DNA of 64,000 nt, taken from the NCBI RefSeq assembly GCF_019578655.1, contig NC_063258.1:6245283-6309282 (forward strand). Reading direction: 5' to 3'. This DNA is from Ricinus communis (Eukaryota > Streptophyta > Magnoliopsida > Malpighiales > Euphorbiaceae). The notes beneath the pieces are model-generated. The model made no database searches. It saw only the letters and a list, made by a program, of their open reading frames with translations, and was not told where the DNA came from. A program made the translations under genes and the position numbers. Below are positions 35,678 to 45,360 of the stretch, piece after piece. Each line of letters begins with the position of its first letter. The first letter of the stretch is position 1.

Positions 35678-36261
35678 TATTAGAAAAAATCTAATTAATA
35701 CATATAAGAACACAACGGAATAAAAGAAACAGTTTAAACTCAAAAATCTAAATATTACATTCTTGCATATACTAAATTAGACTATATTTCACATAATTAA
35801 ATTTCTAGATCTATCTTAAAATAATTAAGATTACGTATAATAAAATCTAGTGAAACAAATATTTTAACTTTTCTAGCTTTCTAGCTCTCCAACTATAGAG
35901 CTTTTAATATGTCTACACAGATAAATAGGAGCAATGGTGTAGAGATCTAATTTTCTTTTTTGCCAAACCCTTTTCTTAAAGTTAAGAAAAGAAAATTTTA
36001 AAACTGTCCTCTTCTACGGCCACTAAAATCTCTAGAGCGTTTTATGCTATTTTTCTACAATTCCTTTTCTATATTATATATGTCTTAAAATGAATCTTTA
36101 ATATTAATTATTAAATAAGATATTTATTCTAAAATAACTAATATATGCAAAAATAAATTATAATTCCTTTTGATTTTTTACCTGTAATTTGTTTTTAATA
36201 AATATATATTTATTATTTAATTTAACTCTTTTTATTTAATTCTAGGCATTTATTACTAACA
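35678..36261 (-). repeat. Copia-type LTR inside the viral block
   Basis: On the minus strand the segment starts TGTTAG and ends CTAATA, a 6-bp terminal inverted repeat with one mismatch, directly followed by the primer site. No partner LTR exists on the other side (34.8-35.6 kb), so the element is truncated. Length is 584 bp. Confidence 0.65.
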
Positions 36262-36655
36262 ATTTTTTTATATAAAATTTTAGAGATATAAATTTTCACC
36301 ATCAACGCTAAATATAAAATTTATAAGTCATGACTAATTACTGTAAGAAATTTAAAATAAAATATATGTTTTAATTAAAATTATTACATATTTTAATCTC
36401 TCCTCTTTAAATTCTAAATATATGAAACTTAAATTTTAATCAAATTTTATTAATTAAAAAAATATTTACAATTAAAAATAGCCAAGATACTTATTTAAAT
36501 AGACTCGAAAGAGCGTTCAATTTCTCAACTGCAATGTAGGTTGAAATACATCTTAACACAACTGAGCTTAATTATATTTTGATAATCTTAACTAATATCA
36601 TAGCCAATACACTGCAAAAACTGATTTAATAGTTGTTTAGAATATATTTCTCGAG
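36262..36655. other. AT-rich spacer
   Basis: No gene or repeat recognised. Viral RNase H sequence begins at about 36656. Confidence 0.45.
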
Positions 36656-37730
36656 GATAACTATCGAAAGAATTTCTTTTTTGATAGTTGAATAATTTTT
36701 TTGTGTATCATTCCAGTGTGCATAAGTAAACTGGACAATACATTTTTTGTTGTTTTGGACTTACTTAAGCATCCCACCATATCCTAGATTTGATGCATCA
36801 GTTTCAACAATTTTGAATGCAGATGGATCAGCTAGGTGTAAACATGGTATTTCAGAAACTTGCTTTTTTATGCTTTGGACAATCTTTGTATGCTCATCGG
36901 TCCATGCAGAGGGGTTTTTCTTTTACCTATCATGAAGGAACTTTGCAAGACAGTTCAAATTTGGATAAAAATCTATTACATAATTTAAACTACCAAGGAA
37001 TCTTTGTAATTGTGTTTTTTCCAAAATTTTGTCTGGCAACTTTGAAGTAAATGCTAGAGACCTTTCAATTGGGGTGATAGTTCCCCGGGAGATATAGTGT
37101 CCAAGAAATCTAATTTTTGTTTGAAATAAAGATATCTTGGATTTTGAAACCACTAAGCCATTTTTCTTAACAACATAGAAAAATGTCTCAAAGTGTTTGA
37201 AATGTTGCTCTAGAGAATTTGAAAATATCAATACATCATCAATGTAGACAATGCAAAACTTTAAATAAGGATTAAAAATGTCATTCATGATTTTTTAAAA
37301 TTCCAAAGGAGCATTTTTTAATCCGAAGGACATTACATTCCATTCGTACTGGCCAAATGGAACTGTAAAAGCAGTTTTGTACCTGTCTTTTGGATGAATA
37401 TGGATTTGCCAAAATCCTGATTTCATATCAAACTTTGAAAAAATAAAAGCAAAATGAAGCTTTTGAAGAAGATCTTTTTTGTTTGGAATTGGGCATCTCA
37501 TCCACTTTAGGGTTTTATTCAAAGGTTTGTAATTAATCACCAACCTAGTTGTTCCTCTTTCTATATCACTATTCTTGTTGACATAGAAAGCTGCACATGA
37601 CCAGGGGGATCTAGCTTTGGTAATCAAACCTTTTTGCTCTAAATCTTTTATTTCTATTCTATAATGGCTTTCTAGGGTTTCATTCATTTGGATGGGTCTT
37701 GCTTTGGTAATGATTTATTTATCAGAAAAA
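36656..37730 (-). pseudogene. Endogenous florendovirus-like RT and truncated RNase H (fragment E4)
   Basis: Minus strand. The RT fingers and palm run from about 37730, with TTRLVINYKPLNKTLKW, SKFDMKSGFWQI, GQYEWNVMSFGLKNAPLEF and the catalytic YIDD at 37235-37246. The RT then continues IRFLGHYISRGTITP, and RNase H begins (VETDASNLGYGG near 36800). In-frame stops occur near 37294 and 36925 and within RNase H. Similarity ends at about 36656, before the RNase H C-terminus. The enzyme would copy pregenomic RNA into DNA; this copy is dead. Confidence 0.87.
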
Positions 37731-38915
37731 TCTTTTTCATATGTTAAGTCTACCATATGTTGTTTTCGTCTCCAAAAAGCATTAGGAAGATTATAACAAA
37801 CTTCATTTTCAATTTTTTTTTGCAAATCAGAGATTTTTCTTTGGACAAAATCATTTTGAATTTGATTTTGGATCCTTTTCAAACTCATATCTTGTTTCAA
37901 ATGGAGAAGCTGGGTTTGTTTTCCTTTGATCAAAGCATTTATTTCAAAATTATAAATTGAGTGGGCTTTAATAAGATTGAGATTTCTCTTTTTGGGTTTT
38001 TCTATAAAAGGAAAAATAATCTTTGAATCTTTAGCTTTAAGAATAATACCAGCAGTAGTTACTTTGAAAGGAGTAATTAAATTGATAAAGGAGTTCCCAA
38101 AATAACTGTTTGCTGAAGATCTTTTGTAAGAATAAAAATATTTTTTAAAGCAATATTATTATTTAGAATTGCAGCTTCAGTTTTTTCCGCAATCCTAATC
38201 TTTGAACTATTAGCTGAAGTAAGCCTCTCTTTAGTTACTTGATAATACCTTTTAGGAACCAGCTCATAATTGATACAATTGAGGTTTGCTCCTGTATCAA
38301 ATAAAGCGATGGTTTCTATTTGGAAATCACCAAGGAAAATGAGTTTTATTTGAATCAAATATTCTCTTTAGGTAATTTCCTTTAAAACATTAATGAAGTT
38401 TTCTGGAACACTTTTAGAAACCTCAAGATTTTGAAAATTATTTTTTTCTTTAGAATCAGAATCACTATTCTGTTTGAGAATCAGACTTTGGAGTAAAACA
38501 GAATCATTTTGTTGTTTTTCTTTCAAATCTTTGAGCTCAGTTTTGATAGCTTTGATTTCTTTCTGAAGTTCTTGAATGGCAGGAAGAGGGTCTTTTAGCT
38601 TTTTCCCTTTATCCAAGATCATAGTAAGATCATAAGTGTTCTTACTAGAAGAGGGGACAAGGGTTTCAGTTTTTAATATTTCTTTTAAAACTTGTTTTTG
38701 GATTTGGGGGTCATTAATATGCTTGACGGCTTCAAAAAGAGCTTCTTGTTGCCTAGTGAGCATATTAATATTCTTTGAAATATCTTCAGAATCTGATTCA
38801 GAATAATCGGATGAGGTTTTGATTTCATCATTTTGAAACTCTTTCTCACTATTCGAAAATTCTGATTCAGAGGAATCAATAAGAAGAGCTGAGATTTTGC
38901 TTAAAACTTCATCTT
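37731..38915 (-). pseudogene. Endogenous florendovirus-like protease and flanking linkers (fragment E4)
   Basis: Minus strand. It contains a coiled, charged linker (RQQEALFEAVKHINDPQI, IKTELKDLKEKQQNDSVLL), one stop near 38368 and an aspartyl protease with LFDTGANLNCI near 38285. The flap half follows (SSKIRIAEKTEAAI). A second helical linker leads to the RT, with a stop near 37713. Compared with fragment E3 this copy retains the whole protease. Confidence 0.82.
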
Positions 38916-40832
38916 CTATTTGGAGTTCATGGAGTTTTTTGGAAAACTTGCAATACTTTGAAGTATGGCCCTTCTTGCCACATTTATAGCAAGTAATTTT
39001 GCTGAAATCTTTTTTGGAAATTTAGAAGAGGATGGCTTTTTGTAGAAATTTTCTTTGTTTTTGGGAGTCCTTCTATTTTTGAAAAAATATTTTTTCTTAA
39101 AAGATTTGGAAAAATCTTCTTTGCATTTTCCTTTACAGGTAGGGGGAGGCTCTATGGGATTATACTCAAACTGGTTACAAAAACTACCTAGTTCTTGCCT
39201 AGTCTTCTTCATTTCCCATTTGAGTTGCCTTTGAAGTTTAAGGTCATGGCATATCTTCAATCCTTCTTTCTGGATAAGGCTCACTAATTCACCATAAGTG
39301 TAGAAATCATAAGGGATCTGGCCGTTATGGGCTTCTCTTATGGTATTCCTAACTCTTTCACCTAGTATCTTAGGTAAACCGGCTAAAAATTTCTCTTTCT
39401 AGAAAGGTTGCCTTGAATCTTCCCTAAGCATGACTCTGGTGAGGAAGGTTTCTTTGTAGGCTTGGAAATTACTAAGCTTTTTACAGGTTAGATTGCTAAG
39501 GAGTTCAACATTCTTATCTTTCAGAAGAGAAGGGTCTCCTATGAAGTAGAGGGAAATCGTTAGGATTAAGGTTGACACAACATCCTCAATTGGATTTCCT
39601 AGTTCATCTAAGATGGGGATCCCTTCTATTGTGGTTTGGATGACACCTAGGATTTGGAGTTGTTGTGCTTGTGTGAGATGGTAATCCCACCATCCTTTAA
39701 GCTGGCCAGAAAATCCAGCTATAAAGAGTTCAGCAATGGCTCTATCAGAGGTACCACTTTGGGTTTTGTAAGCATTGGCTGCCATGGTCATCTGTTGCAA
39801 GAGACCAAGGATATTGTATTCTGACATTCCATCTATATTCCATTCATAGACGAAGGAGGCAATGAATCTAGATTGGGTTAGGATATTGTTCCTATTTTTT
39901 ATTCCTAGATCTGGGGCAGTATTCTTAGGAGTATGCCAGGTCAATCTAGGGGCTTGCCATCCCAATCTGTTGATGTTGGAGGGTTTATCAATGACACTTT
40001 CAAGCTCTGAATCATTTGATTCATCGCAATGGGCTTGATCTATAGCACTGATATTCCTACTGCTTTGAGGAGTATCCGGCACTAGATTTTTGGAAGACTC
40101 AGAAGTTGCTAATTTGCTAAGCTGTTCTCTGACTACTCTAGCAAACTCAGTTTGCTTTTGAAATTGATCTTGGCTAGGCCTTGAGATTTGGTAGGGTTTG
40201 AAGACTGGATTTTTGAGCTTTTCCGATTGGCTTGTCTCTTTTGGATGTTCAGTGTTGGGGATTGGAGAGGTGAAGACTATAGGAGGTTTTTGGATCTGGC
40301 TTTCTATCCAACAATTGCTTCCTATTGTGTTAAGATAGGTATTCGAGAAATTGTTCTGCTGAACAATATTCTTGACATTCTTCTCTAGATCTTCTCCTAC
40401 CAATTTGTAAGGCGTAGCCTCTATTTCATTCTTTCCATAAGGAATAGTTATCTTCCTAAGGGGAGGATGTTCAGACTGGATGGTTTGATTTTCTTCGACC
40501 TTCCACTCTGGAGCCTTGTTTCTTACAGTGACAAGACTAATAAGTTTTTCTTTGAAAGGATAAAGAAGACTATTTTCTTTGTAATAAATTTGAAACCAAT
40601 CAAAAAATTTGATTTAGACTTTGTTTTGAATGCAAAATTGATAGTATCTTTCTTGAATACTGTCTTTTTCTTGTAAAAAATTCTTAAAAAACCAAAGTTT
40701 TTTAGAATGGTTTTTCTTTGAATAGAAATCTTCATGTAAAGTCTTTTTATCAATTTGAAAATCTTTTGAAATCATTTTGATCTCTGCTTCTAGATTTTGT
40801 GTTATTGCAGATGGTGATGGTGAAGAGGGGGT
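38916..40832 (-). pseudogene. Endogenous florendovirus-like coat protein and upstream linker (fragment E4)
   Basis: Minus strand. From about 40832 the movement-coat linker (FYSKKNHSKKLWFFKNFLQ, a stop near 40614) leads to a 334-codon open stretch at 40403-39399. That stretch holds GLGW-like and YEWNIDGMSEYNILGLLQQ blocks and LKGWWDYHLTQAQQLQILG. After a stop near 39399 the frame continues with YTYGELVSLIQKEGLKICHD, the lysine-rich arm and the CCHC knuckle at 38950-38991. This is the best preserved coat region in the window. Its 5' end is cut at 40832/40833, where an oppositely oriented RT copy begins. Confidence 0.85.
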
Positions 40833-42160
40833 AGACTTACCATATGAAAAAGATTTTTCTAATAAACAAATCCCTACCAAAGCAAGACCCATCCAAATGA
40901 ATGAAACCCTAGAAAACCATTGTAGAATAGAAATAAAAGATTTAGAGTAAAAATGTTTGATTACCAAATCTAGATCCCCCTGGTTATGTGCAGCTTTCTA
41001 TGTCAACAAGAATAGTGAGATAGAAAGAGGAACACCTAGGTTGGTGATTAATTACAAACGTTTGAATAAAGCCCTAAAGTGGATCAGATACCCAATTCCA
41101 AACAAAAAAGATCTTCTTCAAAAGTTTCATTCTGCTTTTATTTTTTCAAAGTTTGATATGAAATCAGGATTTTGGCAAATCCAGATTCATCAAAAGACAG
41201 GTACAAAACTGCTTTTATAGTTCCATTTGGCCAGTACGAATGGAATGTAATGCCCTTCGGATTAAAAAATGCACCTTCTGAATTTCAAAAAATCATGAAT
41301 GACATTTTCAATCCTTATTCAAAGTTTTTCATTGTCTACATTGATGATGTATGATATTTTCAAATTCTCTAGAGCAACATTTCAAACACTTGGAGACATT
41401 TTTCTATGTTGTTAAGAAAAATGGTTTAGTGGTTTCAAAATCCAAGATATCTTTATTTCAAACAAAAATTAGATTTCTTGGACACTATATCTCCCAGTTA
41501 ACTATCACCCCAATTGAAAGGTCTCTAGCATTTACTTCAAAGTTTCCAGATAAAATTTTGGAAAAAACACAATTACAAAGATTTCTTAGTAGTTTAAATT
41601 ATGTAATGGATTTTTATCCAAATTTGAACTGTCTTGCAAAGCCCCTTCATGATAGGTTAAAGAAAAACCCCCCTGCATGGACCGATGAGCATACAAAGAT
41701 TGTCCAAAGCATAAAAAAGCAAGTTTCTGAAATACCATGTTTACACCTAGCTGATCCATCTGCATTCAAGATTGTTGAAACTGATGCATCAAATCTAGGA
41801 TATGGTGGGATTCTTAAGCAAGTCCAAAACAACAAAGAATGTATTGTCTAATTTACTTCTGCACACTGGAATGATACACAAAAAAATTATTCAACTATCA
41901 AAAAAGAAATTCTTTCAATAGTATTATGCATTTTAAAATTTCAAAGCGATCTTTTAAACCAAAAATTTCTTTTAAGGATTGATTGTAAATCTGCTAAAGA
42001 AGTTTTACAAAAAGATGTTCAAAACATAGCTTCAAAACAAATTTTTGCTAGATGGCAAGCCATTCTTTCTGTTTTTGACTTTGAAATCGAATACATAAGA
42101 GGAGATTCGAATTCAATTCCAGACTTTCTAACCATAGAGTTTCTTCAAAAACAGGAGTGA
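40833..42160 (+). pseudogene. Endogenous florendovirus-like RT and RNase H (fragment E5)
   Basis: Plus strand. It starts within the linker before the RT (VDLPYEKDFSNKQIPTKARP) and covers the whole RT and RNase H. The RT has a stop near 40950, a frame change near 41190 and a one-base loss directly after the catalytic YIDDV (about 41336-41355). RNase H (VETDASNLGYGGILKQVQN, stop near 41850; ARWQAILSVFDFEIEYIRG; DSNSIPDFL) runs to the polyprotein stop at 42158-42160. This is the only copy with a complete RNase H end and an intact ORF1/ORF2 boundary. Confidence 0.87.
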
Positions 42161-42162
42161 AA

Positions 42163-43616
42163 ATGCCAAGAAAATCAAAAGCAAAAGAAGAAAAATCGAC
42201 AGCAAGTTCAAAGCCTGTCGAAAGTCCAAAGAAGAAAATTTTGCCTTCTTCTTCAAAGCCCATCAGAACTTGGACCGAAATCATCCAGGAAGAAATTGAC
42301 CAAAGCAAGGCCGATTCGGCCCAACAACAGTTGCAAATTCAGGAATGGTTTGCACAGCAAGATCCTGAATTCTTGAAAAGGGTCGAAGAATATTCAAAGC
42401 AGTTGATACAACTTCAACCCGAAGCATCTCCAAAGTCATCCTCCTCTTCCAACAAGGGTAAAGGTATACTTTCTATCCCTCTTTCAAAACCTGAGATAGA
42501 AATTTTCCCTCAAAATCTATCTCAAAGCTTTAAAAGTATTTCAAAGCCCAACTCTCAAGAAATAATTTTGTCACAAACAAAACTTTTTAAATCCAACGAA
42601 TATATAGAAAAGCAAAATTATCAAAATATTTTGACTATTGAGGAAGGATTCTGTACAGAAAGCCCCTCAAAACTCATTTCAAAGATTTTCCCTCCAGGAT
42701 GGTATTTCAAACCTTGGAATATTTCAAAGCCTCAATCCTACTACTAGTCTATCCTTGAGGTAACTGGTTCTGCAAAGTTCAAACACTTCAAAAAACACAA
42801 AGACCATAAAGACCCTGCATATTCCACATGCACTATACAAAGAATCCTCCACCCTACAGATTGGGGAATGGATTTACACTCTTCAAGATCTTTCCCAACT
42901 TCCCTCCAAAGAACCTACCCATCAAGTCTAAACACTTCCTTCAACTATTGGGATTACCAACAAGCTTGGTTTAATACCTTTTTCTTCAAAACGAAGGACA
43001 AAGCCATTCTTGGCTTTTCTACTTCGATACAAGCTCAATCCAAACTTCAAAGATCCCCTATTGGTTTAAATAATGGTGGAATTTTTATGGCAATGTTCCT
43101 GAGACCATAATTCCAGAAGTTCTACCTCTGTTTAACCTTTTCAAAGCCCACTACAAATCAAACAAAATAGAAAGACGTTTTCCCTCGTTACTTCTATTTT
43201 GTTCAAACTTTTTTCTCCCCTGGGTATGTGTTTGGTATTTCCATTTCAATCAAGCAGCAGATGGAGAAATCATCCTTACCCGAAGGTTCAAAGTCAAATG
43301 GTGGGGTAAATTTAACCACCAAGAAAAATTATCACTAAAGTTGGTACAAAATTTTCTTTCAAAAAATAGCTTCTTGCCACCTCCGAAAGAACAAACCACT
43401 TTCTTGGCACAGAAGTCCTTCATAATTCCAAAGCTAGCAGTGGCTCAGACAGAAGACGATTTCTTATAGTTGATCAAACAATTGTCGGAAACCGCCTCTT
43501 CCAAAGGAAAATCAAAAGCCTCATCTTCCTCTTCCAGCACCAACTCGGCAGCAATAGACCTAGATGGTGACTCAAACGAAGATGACTGTTTTGGAATTTT
43601 CAAGCCCATTAAATGA
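42163..43616 (+). pseudogene. Endogenous florendovirus-like ORF2 (unknown function), fragment E5
   Basis: The ATG at 42163 follows the ORF1 stop by two bases. The frame is open to a stop at 42747 (basic start, Q/E-rich helix EYSKQLIQLQPEASPKSSSS, KGKGILSIPLSKPEIEIFP). It then continues through frame changes near 42850, 43020 and 43100 to the stop at 43614-43616. The end is acidic (DGDSNEDDCFGIFKPIK). Conserved aromatic blocks correspond to those in fragment E2 (YWDYQQAWFNTF). About 484 codons in total. No function is known to me for this ORF; the basic start and acidic end are visible features only. Confidence 0.78.
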
Positions 43617-43930
43617 CACCTTTGTAAAGCCCTTGGATTGAAAACAAGAAATGGCAGCCTAAAATATTTATGTAATGGGCCAAAAGCCCAAAATAAAAAA
43701 AAGTCTTTTAAAAAGAAAAAAAGAAAGAAGACAAAAGAAAAGTAAAAAGAAAAAAGAAAGAAGACAAAAGAAAAGCAAAAGATTCTTTTTCAAAGCATGG
43801 CCGACAATTTCTATAAAAGGAATGAAGCATCTTACTCCATTATCACAAGACTACAAGAAGAAGTGGAGCCCCCTTTATAACACTAAGTAGAACATCCAAA
43901 GCTTCAAGAAGAGCATCCAAAGCTTCAAGA
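43617..43930 (+). other. Viral intergenic region upstream of the promoter
   Basis: Non-coding. It holds a long A/G-rich stretch of AAAGAAAGAAGACAAAAGAAAAG units (about 43690-43790) and a repeated GCATCCAAAGCTTCAAGA (43890-43930). In caulimovirids the region between the last gene and the TATA box carries transcription enhancers; enhancer activity here is inferred from position. Confidence 0.55.
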
Positions 43931-43934
43931 CCTC

Positions 43935-43942
43935 TATAAATA
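43935..43942 (+). promoter_or_regulatory. TATA box of the viral pregenomic RNA promoter
   Basis: TATAAATA inside CCTCTATAAATAGAGGAG closely resembles the TATA region of caulimovirid pregenomic promoters. It lies about 320 bp after the ORF2 stop. A cap site would be expected about 30 bp downstream. Confidence 0.7.
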
Positions 43943-43964
43943 GAGGAGTTTCCCTTAGAAGAGA

Positions 43965-44317
43965 TCAGACTGAAAAATACGAAGAACCTCTTGTATTCTT
44001 CAAGTCACACAAAGAAGAAATATAGTGAGAAAAGAGAGAGTATAGTGTGAGAGTGATAGTGAGAAGAAACACTTTCCTCTTATATTCAATTTCTCCTCTT
44101 ATAAGTTATATTTCTTTAGTTTAAAGCTTTCATTTTAAAGATTTTTCCAAAGTTTGTATATTTGTTCAAAGTTTGTGTTCAAAGTTTGTATCTATCAATA
44201 AATTTTATCTTCTTATTTACCATTTTTAAGATTTAACAAGTGTATGCTCTGTGCTTGCCTCGTTTGAGGATACTGCACATCAGAAACTTGTTGATCTAAT
44301 TTGTTTCTCTATCTTGG

Positions 44318-44320
<3 letters not shown>
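43965..44320 (+). other. Viral leader start with poly(A) signal and truncated primer site
   Basis: AATAAA at 44197-44202 lies about 230 nt after the predicted cap site. That fits the caulimovirid habit of placing the poly(A) signal shortly downstream of the promoter to give a terminally redundant RNA. CAAAGTTTGT is repeated three times at 44151-44190. The region ends with TGGTAT at 44315-44320, which could be the first six bases of the tRNA-iMet primer site; it then meets an (AT)n tract. Confidence 0.5.
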
Positions 44321-44348
<28 letters not shown>

Positions 44349-44559
44349 TATCTTCCAACTATCAGTATTATTCAAGATACTTGCACTGGTAGAAAGGCCT
44401 ATTAGGCAAGCGGCATTGCATTGGCTGTATAGCCAACTGCCCATAAGCTCAATGAATGAAAAAGTCTTTAGCTATATATATCATATCACATTAAGCTATT
44501 GAATCTATAAACAAAACTCACCAAAACTTATTTCTATCTTCTACAAACTTGCTGGAAAC
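44321..44559. other. (AT)n tract and upstream region of the carboxylesterase pseudogene
   Basis: A short alternating AT tract (about 44321-44341) marks the right viral boundary. The following 200 bp would have been the promoter and leader of the esterase gene. Confidence 0.5.
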
Positions 44560-45043
44560 ATGCAATCGCGATCAAGCAATACCAGTAAGATCACCCATGA
44601 TTTCTTTCCCTTCTCCAAAATACATGAAGATGGCTACATAGAAAGATATGTACCTATTCAGAAAAACCCACCTTTTGATGAATCCTACACAGGTGTTAGG
44701 TCCAAAGATGTGGTTATATCACTCCAACCTGCAATTTCTACTCGTATTTTCATACCTAAAATTCACAACCCAAATATCCAACTCCTTGTTCTTATTTACT
44801 TTCATGGTGCACTAAGATCAGCTTTCGACCCACTTTACCATAAATCGTATCCTCTCTTGTCAAAGAAGCTAATGTCATTGCTGTCTCAGTTGAGTGCAGG
44901 CTAGCTCCAGAGCATCCAATACCTACATGCTATGACGATTCTTGGGCAGCCATGCAATGGGTAGCTGCCCATGCAAATGGATATGGTCAAGAACCATGGT
45001 TGAATAATCATGGAGATTTAGGGAGAGTTTTCATGGGAGGTGA

Positions 45044-45342
45044 TGACACAAATTCTAACTCTTAAAATAAAGGTAAATCTAAAAATTATTATTACTAAAA
45101 AAAAGATAATACAAAGAAACTGAAATATGAAGTGCTGCACTGCTACTGCAATTTACTAATAGTAAGACATCTATTTGAACTAAAATAATTCCTATAAAGA
45201 CTTAACTAATTTTCCCAAGAGTAGCTAACGTACAACTGATTTATTTGCACAAATAAAGGACCAAAATAAGCTAACATACTCCTATTAAAAATGAATAACT
45301 TAAGAAGTTCAAACCAGCAATAACTTGCACTAAATTCTGACA
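45044..45342 (-). repeat. 3' LTR of the copia element
   Basis: This 299-bp segment matches 49454-49784 except that it lacks a 32-bp duplication and differs at scattered bases. It ends TTCTGACA directly at the polypurine tract. Confidence 0.9.
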
Positions 45343-45360
45343 GCCTCCCTTATTGCAAAC

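Noticed and set aside
43675..43890. Lysine-rich 71-codon frame after viral ORF2
   Set aside because: Its composition comes from the A/G-rich low-complexity stretch; it sits where the viral enhancer region is expected and has no counterpart in fragment E2.
29710..44320. Possibility that the viral block could still produce an infectious virus
   Set aside because: The movement protein is 5'-truncated in the only copy, every polyprotein fragment has stops or frameshifts, and the fragments are inverted relative to each other.
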